Origin: JAYZDF01 sp036337945
GTDB lineage: Bacteria > Myxococcota > Kuafuiibacteriia > Kuafuiibacteriales > Kuafuiibacteriaceae
Length of the DNA: 64,000 bases
Assembly: GCA_036337945.1 (NCBI GenBank)
Contig: JAYZDF010000121.1
Span: forward strand, 3,577 to 67,576
Reading direction: 5' to 3'
The position numbers and the translations under genes are program-made. Shown here piece after piece: positions 27,299 through 35,917 of this stretch (the stretch's first letter is position 1; every line of letters begins with the position of its first letter). The notes beneath the pieces were generated by a model. The model saw nothing but the letters and a program-made list of their open reading frames with translations. It did not search any database and was not told where the DNA came from.

Positions 27299-28279
27299 AT
27301 GAAATCATCACGGATCATCGGGACAGGTTCATATGCACCCGAGAAAATCCTAACCAACGAAGAGTTATCGAAACTTGTCGACACGTCAGATGAGTGGATC
27401 ACTTCTCGCACTGGAATCAAGCAGCGCCACATCGCAAGAGAAGGCGAGCAAACGTCTGATATGGCGGCTGAAGCATCAAAAAAAGCTCTTGAAATGGCTG
27501 GTTTGACCGCAAGTGACCTCGATATGATCATCGTAGGTACAATTTCCGGGGACATGCCTATGCCCGCCTGCGCTGCGTTCGTACAGGCCAAACTCGGTGC
27601 GAAATGTCCTGCCTTCGACGTCTCGGCAGCATGTGCCGGTTCATTGTTCGGCCTATCTATCGCTGACCAATTCGTTAAAACAGGTGCAGCCAAAAATGTT
27701 TTGGTCTTAGGAGTAGAGTTGCTCAGTCGAATCCTCAATTGGGAGGACCGAAACACATGCGTTTTGTTTGGCGATGCAGCGGGAGCCATGATTCTAGCCC
27801 CGTCAGAAAATGAGTCCCGTGGAATACTTTCAACTCATATTCACACCGATGGTGACTATACGAATATCCTCACGATACCGGGCGGCGGCTCCATTTCACC
27901 CATGAACGAAGAAATGTTAGAGAAGAAGCTCAACTTCGTTCACATGAACGGACGCGAAGTCTACAAGTTCGCAGTGAGGTCCCTAACCTCCGTTATTAAG
28001 GAAGGCCTCAGCGCGCACGGATTTGAAAAAGAAGACGTCGACCATGTTGTCCCTCACCAGGCCAACATTCGAATTGTCGATGCGGTATTGAAGAACCTCA
28101 AAATCCCGAAAGAAAAAACAGTTCTAAATATTGACCGCTACGGTAACACGTCGAGCGCCTCAGTCCCTGTAACCCTCGATGAAGCCGTTCGCTCTGGAAG
28201 AATAAAGGAAGGAGAATTGGTCGCAATGATGGCAATTGGCGCTGGCATGTCCTGGGGCAGTGCCATGATTCGTTGGTAA
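27299..28279 (+). CDS. fabH: 3-oxoacyl-ACP synthase III
   Basis: Condenses acetyl-CoA (or a branched primer) with malonyl-ACP, the first step of fatty-acid synthesis. The catalytic triad is visible: Cys near residue 112 in SAACAGSLFGL, His near 250 in VPHQANIRI, and Asn near 282 in NIDRYGNTSSASV. 326 residues is standard. It follows plsX by 77 bp. Primer preference cannot be read from sequence by eye. Confidence 0.98.
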   Translation: MKSSRIIGTGSYAPEKILTNEELSKLVDTSDEWITSRTGIKQRHIAREGEQTSDMAAEASKKALEMAGLTASDLDMIIVGTISGDMPMPACAAFVQAKLGAKCPAFDVSAACAGSLFGLSIADQFVKTGAAKNVLVLGVELLSRILNWEDRNTCVLFGDAAGAMILAPSENESRGILSTHIHTDGDYTNILTIPGGGSISPMNEEMLEKKLNFVHMNGREVYKFAVRSLTSVIKEGLSAHGFEKEDVDHVVPHQANIRIVDAVLKNLKIPKEKTVLNIDRYGNTSSASVPVTLDEAVRSGRIKEGELVAMMAIGAGMSWGSAMIRW

Positions 28280-28287
28280 AATCACTC

Positions 28288-28803
28288 ATGAATTACCGAG
28301 AGAGAATAGTAGAATTCGTTGCCCGGCAAAGGATGACCTTTGCAGTCGTTGAGGAAGGCAACAAAACCACAGACCCAATTACTATCCTTGAGCACGGCTC
28401 AGGTAAGACGCTCAGTTTCAACCCGGGTGCTGTGATTCAGATAGAAGAAGCGCGTGATTCCATACGTGGTGGACGATACTTGCGCGTCGCCTTGGACGAC
28501 GGACGCAACTTTGCACTCGCAGGAATGGGATTTGTTTTTGCCCCATCGTTCGTATCCACAGGAATTATTCCCGACTGCCCGCCTACGGCTTGTATGATGG
28601 ACTTCGACAAGCTTTTTCGGCACCTGTGTTATCTCATCGAGGATACAGAAACCGATAGAGGTGCCGAGGCCATGCGAGTTATCATGGTTCTCCTGGCATA
28701 TCTTGACGGTGCACGAGCGCTTGGCCTCGACATCGCCCGGGAAGAAGCCCGTGTTGAAAAGCAACTTACCCTTCTAGAAAAAGCCAAAGGGCCACTTGCA
28801 TAA
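28288..28803 (+). CDS. Conserved hypothetical protein between fabH and fabG
   Basis: Soluble protein of 171 residues, no family recognised. The N-terminal half is beta-rich (TFAVVEEGNKTTDPITIL, GRYLRVALDDGRNFALAGMGFVFAP), the C-terminal half helical and acidic (LFRHLCYLIEDTETDRGAEAMRVIMVLLAYLDGARALG). ATG 28288 is preferred over TTG 28273, which would overlap the fabH stop. Its place between fabH and fabG, where fabD or acpP usually sit, suggests a lipid-related or lineage-specific role. Confidence 0.55.
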   Translation: MNYRERIVEFVARQRMTFAVVEEGNKTTDPITILEHGSGKTLSFNPGAVIQIEEARDSIRGGRYLRVALDDGRNFALAGMGFVFAPSFVSTGIIPDCPPTACMMDFDKLFRHLCYLIEDTETDRGAEAMRVIMVLLAYLDGARALGLDIAREEARVEKQLTLLEKAKGPLA

Positions 28804-28842
28804 TTGTCACTCTAATCGATCCAAGCTAAGGTTCGATCAACT

Positions 28843-29586
28843 ATGAAACTCCAAGATAAAGTAGCTCTCGTCACCGGCGGTTCGCGCGGGATTGGAAAAG
28901 CTTGCGCGGTTCAAATCGCAGCTGAGGGTGCCACTACGATCATTTCTTATGCATCGAACAGCGCTGCCGCGGATGCAACCGTTGCTGAAATCACCGCGCA
29001 AGGTGGCAAAGCTGAGGCTCTGCAGTTCGACGTTGGAGACCCAGAATCGGTCAAAGCAGCATTCAAGCAAATCACAAAGGCCCATGGCGGACTTCACATT
29101 CTCATAGCAAACGCGGGCATTTCTGTAGACGGCCTCATCATGAGGTATTCCGAAGCAGATCTGGAGAAAATTTACAGAACAAACGTATTCGGCTCATTTT
29201 ACTGTGCGAAAGCAGCCGTCAGACCAATGATGAAATCTAAGTGGGGGCGGATTATTTTCATGGGTTCGGTTGTTGGGGAATCAGGGAATGCGGGGCAAGT
29301 CGCTTATTCAGGAACGAAAGCTGCACTCGATGGTATGGCGAAGTCACTGGCGAAAGAACTGGCATCGCGAAACATCACCGTTAACGTTATCGCACCAGGA
29401 TATATTGAAACCGACATGACAAACGCACTGAGCGAAGAGCAACAGGAACAAATTAGAAACACTATCCCCCTGGGCAGAGTCGGGTCACCGGAAGATATTG
29501 CAAACGCAAGCGTGTTCCTCGCATCAGATGATGCAAAATATATCACTGGCCAGGTGCTGAATGTAAACGGCGGCATGTACATGTAA
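28843..29586 (+). CDS. fabG: 3-oxoacyl-ACP reductase
   Basis: NADPH-dependent reductase of the fatty-acid elongation cycle. Short-chain dehydrogenase fold: cofactor loop VTGGSRGIGKACA, NAG in LIANAGISVDG, catalytic Ser in MGSVVGESGNAGQ and YxxxK in YSGTKAALDGM, tail TGQVLNVNGGMYM. The stop TAA is directly followed by the ATG of the RING-like gene, so they are coupled. 247 residues is standard. Confidence 0.96.
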   Translation: MKLQDKVALVTGGSRGIGKACAVQIAAEGATTIISYASNSAAADATVAEITAQGGKAEALQFDVGDPESVKAAFKQITKAHGGLHILIANAGISVDGLIMRYSEADLEKIYRTNVFGSFYCAKAAVRPMMKSKWGRIIFMGSVVGESGNAGQVAYSGTKAALDGMAKSLAKELASRNITVNVIAPGYIETDMTNALSEEQQEQIRNTIPLGRVGSPEDIANASVFLASDDAKYITGQVLNVNGGMYM

Positions 29587-30393
29587 ATGGAACCTGTTAC
29601 TTTCGGCATATTGGCTTTAGCGGGAGCAAGCGTTTATCGCTACATAAAGCGCGGGCAGCAGCATAAAAGCTGGGCGCATGTTCTCGATGAAGCAGCACAG
29701 ATGCTACACGGGCAAGCATCGACGGGTACTCGATTCGATGCCCCACAGCTTCGAACAACGATAAATGGAACAAGCGTAACCATCACGCTTGATCGCCCTT
29801 ATGGCAAACAGCGAAAGAGCACTGCAATTGCAGAAGCACAAGTTGCCGAAACCGCAAAAGACATACGTCTATACTTCGCTTGGAACATCACAGACATTCG
29901 AGAGGAGCTTAAGTATATTCCTGAATTAGATCTTCCTCATAATTACGGACTACCGTCACCCTATTTTGTGCGCTCGAGCGATTCAGATTTTGCTCATAAG
30001 CTTCTTAAACTTGCGGCTAACGACATCACCGGAATCCGCCGAGAATCAAGTGCGCACGGCATTGAGTTTTTACTTCGGGCGGGGAATCTACGTTTGGCCG
30101 TACACGGCCTTGAACGCTCAGAATGGGTATTAGAACGCCTGGCGACCTCCGCTGTACGCATCGTAAACGGAATAAACACCGCCACGAAGGCGAACCTTCC
30201 CTTAAAACTTACTGTCCCGCGCAAACGCGCCTCAGGAACGAAGTGTAGACTCTGTGGAGAGGTCTTTCTCGAATCAGAAACGGTCTTGAGGTGTGATCGT
30301 TGTAATACCTCCTATCACCAAACTTGCTGGCGACAAGCGACCGGCTGCATCGTAGAGGACTGCTATGAGACACGTGCAACTCCCGAATCATAG
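29587..30393 (+). CDS. Membrane-associated protein with C-terminal RING/PHD-like zinc domain
   Basis: No characterised family recognised for the first 215 residues, which begin with a weak hydrophobic segment (FGILALAGASVYRYI) and then a mixed domain. The last 45 residues contain a cross-brace-like zinc pattern, CRLCG, then CDRCNTSYHQTCW, then CxxxxC, as in RING, B-box or PHD fingers (Cys4-His-Cys3 order). Bacterial Prok-RING domains of this kind exist and are often sensors or scaffolds. The ATG abuts the fabG stop, so it is part of the lipid operon. No partner such as a ubiquitin-like protein or E2 is present nearby, so E3-ligase activity is not supported. Confidence 0.6.
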   Translation: MEPVTFGILALAGASVYRYIKRGQQHKSWAHVLDEAAQMLHGQASTGTRFDAPQLRTTINGTSVTITLDRPYGKQRKSTAIAEAQVAETAKDIRLYFAWNITDIREELKYIPELDLPHNYGLPSPYFVRSSDSDFAHKLLKLAANDITGIRRESSAHGIEFLLRAGNLRLAVHGLERSEWVLERLATSAVRIVNGINTATKANLPLKLTVPRKRASGTKCRLCGEVFLESETVLRCDRCNTSYHQTCWRQATGCIVEDCYETRATPES

Positions 30394-30425
30394 TCTCAAC
30401 ACAGGAACAATCAGTCTCATCAGAA

Positions 30426-30438
30426 GGGTTCGAAACCC
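30426..30438 (+). repeat. Inverted repeat directly before the aat start
   Basis: GGGTT (30426-30430), CGA, AACCC (30434-30438), ending one base before ATG 30439. It overlaps the AAGGG ribosome site, so pairing would hide it. The loop TTCGAAA resembles a tRNA T-loop, but no tRNA can be folded around it. Confidence 0.4.
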
Positions 30439-31137
30439 ATGAACGATAACTTCGATTTTGGTGTATTTCCAGACCCGCATGAGTTGTATCCTGACGAGTA
30501 CGGACTCGTGGCACTTGGTGGACGCCTTACCCCAGAGACTGTCTGTGAAGCCTATAACAAGGGCATTTTTCCTTGGTCTGGAGAGGATCCTATACCTTGG
30601 TTTTCGCCAGACCCTCGACTTATTCTCATCCCTAGTGAGTTTCACCGTTCAAAGAGCCTTCGCAAACTTCTCAAGAAAGGCACTTTCCAGGTTGTTTTTG
30701 ACAAAAATTTCGAAGCCATCCTCCGCGCTTGCGCCCTCACCTATCGCCGAGACCAAGATGGAACGTGGATTAATGGCCAAATCCCAAAAGTTTACGGAGA
30801 ACTCTTCAATCGCGGACACGCTCATAGCGTCGAAGTTTATAGAAGCGGACAGTTGGTTGGAGGCTTATACGGGCTAAGCTTTGGTCGAGCATTTTTTGGC
30901 GAATCTATGTTCAGCAGCGAACCAAACACCTCAAAGTTAGCCCTCAGCGCACTTTGTTCGTTCTTAGTTTCCCACGATTTTGAGTTTGTAGATTGCCAAC
31001 AAGAAACGGCGCACCTTTCAAGCCTTGGCGCGCGCTCCGTCTCAAGGCTCGATTTTCTGGAAAGACTTGAGAGTGCGCTCAGCAAGCCGAACCTGCCAGG
31101 GCCTTGGACGAATCTAGGGACTAGCGGGGTCTTATAG
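30439..31137 (+). CDS. aat: Leucyl/phenylalanyl-tRNA-protein transferase
   Basis: Transfers Leu or Phe from tRNA to N-terminal Arg or Lys of proteins, marking them for ClpS/ClpAP (N-degron pathway). The family start FGVFPDPHELYPDEYGLVALGG and motifs YNKGIFPW, WFSPDPRLIL, YRRDQDGTWI and FFGESMF are intact; the tail DCQQETAHLSSLGARSVSR is typical. 232 residues. It overlaps the convergent transporter-fusion gene by 17 bp. A small hairpin covers its ribosome site. Confidence 0.95.
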   Translation: MNDNFDFGVFPDPHELYPDEYGLVALGGRLTPETVCEAYNKGIFPWSGEDPIPWFSPDPRLILIPSEFHRSKSLRKLLKKGTFQVVFDKNFEAILRACALTYRRDQDGTWINGQIPKVYGELFNRGHAHSVEVYRSGQLVGGLYGLSFGRAFFGESMFSSEPNTSKLALSALCSFLVSHDFEFVDCQQETAHLSSLGARSVSRLDFLERLESALSKPNLPGPWTNLGTSGVL

Positions 31138-34100
31138 TCGAGTTCCGACGACTCAGTTTTTCAGAATGACTCTGCGAGTGGGTTAGCTTGATAAGCTCGC
31201 GCAAGCGCATTCCTAACTCTGAAAACAAACCATTAACCAACTCAGGACGATCAGCCATTAGATCAAGCATTGGTTGACGCGCAATGCTCATATAATCCAC
31301 ACCTTCATCACTTGCCCTCGCCATCACTGGACGTGTGCCACCATCAAGAATTGCCGTCTGCCCGAACGAGTCTCCAGCATGTAAATCAATGAGCGGCTCT
31401 CCGTCAGAAAATAAATGAATGCCACCTGAAATGATGACGTACATTTCCTCCCCACGTTCTCCTTGTTCATAGATAACCTCTCGCCTATCTGCGTGAGCTT
31501 CCTGACAAATTGCGGCGACTGCTGACAAGTCATCCACAGATAATGCACGAAAAAACTGTACGGACTGTAACAAGAATATTCTTTCTACAATAGATTTTGG
31601 CATAAGCGGTTCTCCTGAAGTGGGTTCTCTTACTGGTGGGGGCGCCTGGCCGAGCCGTCGTAACGTCTCGGCTGCGACCATCGCGAGTTGAACATCTCGC
31701 CCTTCCACCAATTTTATACAGACATCGAGTGCCTTATCAGCGTTGCCTTCCGGCCTACGCGGTTCAATATGTTGTAATACCTCTTTACGGATACGGCTTT
31801 GACCGAGTGCTACGTCAACCAACTCAACGCCATCTCCGTGAGATGCTTCATCGACGGCCAAAAGAGCGTGGTACGCATTGGTCATAGAGTTATAATCATA
31901 GATAAGCCCAAGAAGCCTTAGCCCTGCGTGAAGATTCTGGTGCACTCGGTCATCAAGTGCCCGAGATAAAAGTTCGAATGCAGAACCCGCGGCGGCAATA
32001 TCTTCTGCGAGAGGAACGTAATGAGTAAATGCTCTCAAGCGTCGCAGTGCTGCACCTTGGGTTTGTTGTCGATCAAAGGTTATATCGGGGCAACGTCGCC
32101 TCATCCGGTCAAGCTCTTCGATAATTACGTATCTTAGATAAGCGTCGTCATGGCGGTTAGAAAAGAGCATGGCATTGGCAGATTCTGTTGTTCCAATCAC
32201 TCTCAGAATAGCTGGAATTTGTACCCTAGCCTGAACCTCTTCCGTTCGGTCATCAAGAACCTTCGCCAATAAGTCCACGACAGCATTACCGTACGCTGCG
32301 AGAGATTTTCGGAGAGCCCGTTGTACATTTCTGTCGGGCAACAATTTAGTCATTGCCAGAGGCAAATCCGGATCGCGGGCCACGCCAGCAGAAATGACAG
32401 CCTCGTTTCGAACAGCCAAGCTACGATCTTGCAGGAACTCGGCAATTCGGCTTGCATAACGTCCGGGCCCAAGCTGACCGAGAACCTTCACGAGCTCTCG
32501 TCTCTCAGAGGTCGAACTTGTGTCTCTGGCGTCGATCATAGCGTCGAGCTTCTTACGCGCTAGGGCATAAATTCCGCCGTCACTTTCAGAGAGTCGTTCT
32601 CCTCCGAGTAATGCCACAATCGCAGCTACAACGAGTTTCCGATTCGCGGTTTGATCTGATTCGCGTAAAACAGGCTCAAGCACCCGTCTCGCAGTCACAG
32701 GATCAATCGTCACGAGCGCCCTCGCCGCCTGCGGTCGCGCTCGGTGGTTTTCACTCTTTACGACCTTCGCTAAAAACGGCACAAAGTCATCGCTTGGAGA
32801 CCGATGAATTAGCTCAACGACTCTCGCTCTGACGTCTTCAGAGGGATGTGCAATTAAGATTTCCAGATGATTTCGAAAGTCGAAATCAGACGACTGTTCG
32901 AGCACAGTAATCGCGGAGAGGGTCGTCGCTCCATCGTCATCTTCTAGAGCCCTAATTAAATGCTTTCGCGTTTCGTTGTCGCCAGGGTCAATAACCGGGA
33001 TAGGCCCCACCCCTCGGTTCCCAAGTTTGAAGCGAAGAGCGTCCAAGTAACGAGGCCTAAGCAGCATAATCCAAATAAGGAGCAAACAGCCTACAATGAT
33101 AACAACGCTTAGCAGGACCTCCTCTGCAAGAGATGCACCGACAAGAAGAAGGACAATACCACCTACGGCACCCCCCAGTTTTTTCACGGCCCCATCAATC
33201 ACCGCACGAACAGAACCACGAACTTTCGTGGGAATCGGATTGTAGAGAATTTGTAGGCCTGTCTGATTGAGTGAATAACTCGCCATCATTTCGAGAACCT
33301 TCATGACAAAAAGAGGCCAAAACAGGGCTGGAAAAACAAAGGCTATCAATGCTGCGATAATGGACAAAGCTGGAACAACAGACAAATACGTGAATACGCC
33401 CAGCCTTTTGAGTAGCTTATGGGTCAGGAACGCTTGGAACAAAATCGACAGCACCCCAACAACCGCATTGAGGACGCCGAACATCGCTGCCATTTCACCT
33501 TCATTTCCCTGCTCAAATCGATGCGTTCCGCTTCGAAAGACGAAATCGATAGCCGCAGCGTGAACGGCAAAGAAGAGAACAAGAGCACCAATTGCCAATG
33601 GAAACTTGGTTTCTGTTGCGTAACGGAGACCGTCTCGGAAAGTGACTTGTTCTCGGCGCATGGAACCCGGTGCTTGCTTAGAGCCGAGTAGTGGCCGCGT
33701 TGTGACCACCAAAATCGGGGTAATAAAACACCATACAATCGCAGGAACGTTCGCCTCAACCAAAGCGGCTACAACCAGTCCCCCGACCACCGCTCCCGCC
33801 ATGCCGGTGGCTGCAATCGCTCCCGTCACACGTTTGGCCGCTCTCACGTCAAAGACTTCACCTAGGCGAGCCCAGTAAAGAATACTGAGGGAAGTCGCGA
33901 AAGCCTCTCCTGTCACGTAGAGAATCCCATAAGAAAACCGGACTCTAAAATAAGCCAGCAAGGCCAGAACGAAGAGCAAGGTGGCCCAAACAGCAACACT
34001 CCGTCTGAGTACGTAACGAGCAGAAACTTGGGCGAGTCTTCTGCCATAGAAAAACGTAATCAAAGTGACAATGAGAGCAGTGCCAAGGTAGAGCCACGGA

Positions 34101-34258
34101 AAATCTTCTGGGCCTCGACGTGCCAGATAAAGAGCGTTGGTCGCACTCTTGAGACCGGTAACGCCAGCAACGAATAAAAAGTTAAATATAGCCGCTCGTA
34201 GCGTCGAGCGCGCTCGCACCATTGATAAGTCGAACGTTTTGGCTATCAAACGTAGCAT
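31121..34258 (-). CDS. Nucleotide-transporter-like membrane protein fused to HEAT repeats and a cNMP-binding domain
   Basis: Three-part protein of 1045 residues. Residues 1-410 are a 10-12 TM MFS-type unit similar to the NTT/Tlc ADP-ATP exchanger family (ATNALYLARRGPEDFPWLYLGTAL, FYGRRLAQVSARYVL). Residues 430-830 are HEAT-like helical repeats (EDDDGATTLSAITVLEQ, IAHPSEDVRARVVELIHR). Residues 905-1030 form a cyclic-nucleotide-binding fold (EVIYEQGERGEEMYVIISG and FGQTAILDGGTRPVMA). In the phosphate cassette the usual Glu of FGE is Gln, which may change the ligand. Substrate unknown. It begins 12 bp after the radical SAM stop. Such fusions occur in Myxococcota. Confidence 0.75.
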   Translation of the reverse strand: MLRLIAKTFDLSMVRARSTLRAAIFNFLFVAGVTGLKSATNALYLARRGPEDFPWLYLGTALIVTLITFFYGRRLAQVSARYVLRRSVAVWATLLFVLALLAYFRVRFSYGILYVTGEAFATSLSILYWARLGEVFDVRAAKRVTGAIAATGMAGAVVGGLVVAALVEANVPAIVWCFITPILVVTTRPLLGSKQAPGSMRREQVTFRDGLRYATETKFPLAIGALVLFFAVHAAAIDFVFRSGTHRFEQGNEGEMAAMFGVLNAVVGVLSILFQAFLTHKLLKRLGVFTYLSVVPALSIIAALIAFVFPALFWPLFVMKVLEMMASYSLNQTGLQILYNPIPTKVRGSVRAVIDGAVKKLGGAVGGIVLLLVGASLAEEVLLSVVIIVGCLLLIWIMLLRPRYLDALRFKLGNRGVGPIPVIDPGDNETRKHLIRALEDDDGATTLSAITVLEQSSDFDFRNHLEILIAHPSEDVRARVVELIHRSPSDDFVPFLAKVVKSENHRARPQAARALVTIDPVTARRVLEPVLRESDQTANRKLVVAAIVALLGGERLSESDGGIYALARKKLDAMIDARDTSSTSERRELVKVLGQLGPGRYASRIAEFLQDRSLAVRNEAVISAGVARDPDLPLAMTKLLPDRNVQRALRKSLAAYGNAVVDLLAKVLDDRTEEVQARVQIPAILRVIGTTESANAMLFSNRHDDAYLRYVIIEELDRMRRRCPDITFDRQQTQGAALRRLRAFTHYVPLAEDIAAAGSAFELLSRALDDRVHQNLHAGLRLLGLIYDYNSMTNAYHALLAVDEASHGDGVELVDVALGQSRIRKEVLQHIEPRRPEGNADKALDVCIKLVEGRDVQLAMVAAETLRRLGQAPPPVREPTSGEPLMPKSIVERIFLLQSVQFFRALSVDDLSAVAAICQEAHADRREVIYEQGERGEEMYVIISGGIHLFSDGEPLIDLHAGDSFGQTAILDGGTRPVMARASDEGVDYMSIARQPMLDLMADRPELVNGLFSELGMRLRELIKLTHSQSHSEKLSRRNSTIRPR

Positions 34259-34270
34259 TGTACTTTATCT

Positions 34271-35878
34271 TCAAGCAGGCGATATTGACTGCTTCTCTGA
34301 GATAATCGTAAGCGGAGAGCTACCATTTTTCCACCATCGTCGGCGATTTGTAGGGCTTGGAGCGAGAGAAATCGACGATTTGGGCTCGATCCGCTCAGGT
34401 AACGGTGCCAGGGCCCTTTTCCATGCCCCCAAGGAGCCACCGGACTGTGCGGCAACAATTGCAGCCTGAGCGTGAGCAAAACCACCTTGTGCCAAGCGAT
34501 ACTCAACATATGCCTCTTTGGCACTGGGACCACGAATCTGAATTCGATGCCCAAGCCGCTTACGCAGAGTCGTGTTTAACGTCTGGGCTCTTTTCTCTCC
34601 CGCAAAGGGCGCATGCGCCAAGGGAGTATGAAACTTGGGCACAAACGGCGATACGCCAAGGACGATGGGTATGGTTTTAGAGAGTCGTTGTGTGAAATCA
34701 ATAAGGGCTTCAATGTCCTCATCGGTCTCATCAGGAAGCACCGCGACCGTATAGACCTTGAGATGTTTCATACGAAATTGCTTCGCTAGCTCAGCTGTTT
34801 TTTCCAAATGTCGGTGACGAAGATTCTTCTCGATCTGATCCATGAGACGCTCACTCGGGGCATCCATGGCTACCGTCATGGAACGATAGCCTCCTTGCGT
34901 AAGCAGACTCACAAACTCCTCGTCTAATCGATCTGCGCGAAGACTTGAAATCCCTATCCTCTTCCCTTTCTCTTCAATCAGAGCGCGAAGAATATCCTTG
35001 ATGCGTGGGTGGTCCGTTACTGCAGCACCGACCAAACCAACTTTCCCGACCTTTTCCGGTACTAAGTGCAGAAATTTATCGGGAGACACAAGTCTCATTC
35101 CGCCATTAGTGGAACGTCGCATGACACAGAAAGTACATCCTCGATGGCAACCACGCTCCGGCTCGATAAGAACCATATCTGACAATTCTGTATTCGGTGT
35201 GTAGATCTCGGATACTGCAGGCAAAGAATCATCATCTGCTTTAGCAATTGGCGGCAGATACTCCCCATGAAGACTAGGGACGAGGATGCCATCCTGCTCT
35301 GCGCACAACTCTAAAAACTTGGCACGCGCCTTTTTGCAACCTCGAGCGGCCTCCGGATTTTCCTCCAGATAATTGAGTATCCAATTTAGCTTTGTCTCAC
35401 CTTCTCCAAGAACCACTAAGTCCGCGAACGGAGCCGCAGGCAGTGGGTTACTAAAAGTGAGTGGACCACCTAGAATAACGAGAGGATCTGCCTCATCTCG
35501 CTCGGCGGCCAAAGGCGCTAATCCTGATAGCTCTAGTGCTGTGACGAGTCCTGCAAGCTCCAGCTCATATGCGATAGATATACCAATGAGATCCGAATCG
35601 TTCACTGGCCTGAGAGACTCTAAGCACATAAGACCGGTTCTCGTACGACGGTGGATTTCGACGGCTCGCTTTTCAGGTAAAAAAGCTCGCTCACACACCG
35701 TGCCTGGTCGTGCATTCGCCAATCGATGAATTTGTAAGAAGCCAAGACTGGACATCGCCACGTGATAAGGGCTTGGATAAAGTAGACACATCCGAAGAGG
35801 CGCGTGCTTGTTCACCACGCCCGCGCCATACTCTTCTGCCCGCAGAGCGCGCAGCTGTTTTTCGAGGCCCACGTCCAT
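34271..35878 (-). CDS. B12-binding-type radical SAM protein
   Basis: Radical S-adenosylmethionine enzyme of unknown substrate. The N-terminal 190 residues have a B12-binding-like Rossmann pattern (CLLYPSPYHVAMSSLGFLQIHR and VILGGPLTFSNP); the SAM core has the cluster motif CHRGCTFC (CX3CX2C), then GISSLRADRL and YTVAVLPDETDEDI. No methylcobalamin His motif (DXHXXG) is visible, so cobalamin binding is uncertain. 535 residues. It heads a unit with the transporter fusion. The start ATG 35878 lies 23 bp from the divergent gene. Confidence 0.8.
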   Translation of the reverse strand: MDVGLEKQLRALRAEEYGAGVVNKHAPLRMCLLYPSPYHVAMSSLGFLQIHRLANARPGTVCERAFLPEKRAVEIHRRTRTGLMCLESLRPVNDSDLIGISIAYELELAGLVTALELSGLAPLAAERDEADPLVILGGPLTFSNPLPAAPFADLVVLGEGETKLNWILNYLEENPEAARGCKKARAKFLELCAEQDGILVPSLHGEYLPPIAKADDDSLPAVSEIYTPNTELSDMVLIEPERGCHRGCTFCVMRRSTNGGMRLVSPDKFLHLVPEKVGKVGLVGAAVTDHPRIKDILRALIEEKGKRIGISSLRADRLDEEFVSLLTQGGYRSMTVAMDAPSERLMDQIEKNLRHRHLEKTAELAKQFRMKHLKVYTVAVLPDETDEDIEALIDFTQRLSKTIPIVLGVSPFVPKFHTPLAHAPFAGEKRAQTLNTTLRKRLGHRIQIRGPSAKEAYVEYRLAQGGFAHAQAAIVAAQSGGSLGAWKRALAPLPERIEPKSSISLAPSPTNRRRWWKNGSSPLTIISEKQSISPA

Positions 35879-35887
35879 TCGAGTTCT

Positions 35888-35917
35888 AAACTAGCTAACA
35901 CGTGAAAGAGCGGTCAA
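35888..35917 (-). promoter_or_regulatory. Leaderless-type promoter of the radical SAM gene
   Basis: Minus strand: -35 TTGACC (35912-35917), 18-bp spacer, -10 TAGTTT (35888-35893), 9 nt to ATG 35878. The -35 lies inside the divergent HAD gene's first codons. Confidence 0.35.

Noticed and set aside
30380..30440. tRNA gene suggested by the T-loop-like GGGTTCGAAACCC
   Set aside because: Only a 3-bp T-stem is possible and no acceptor, D or anticodon arms can be folded around it.
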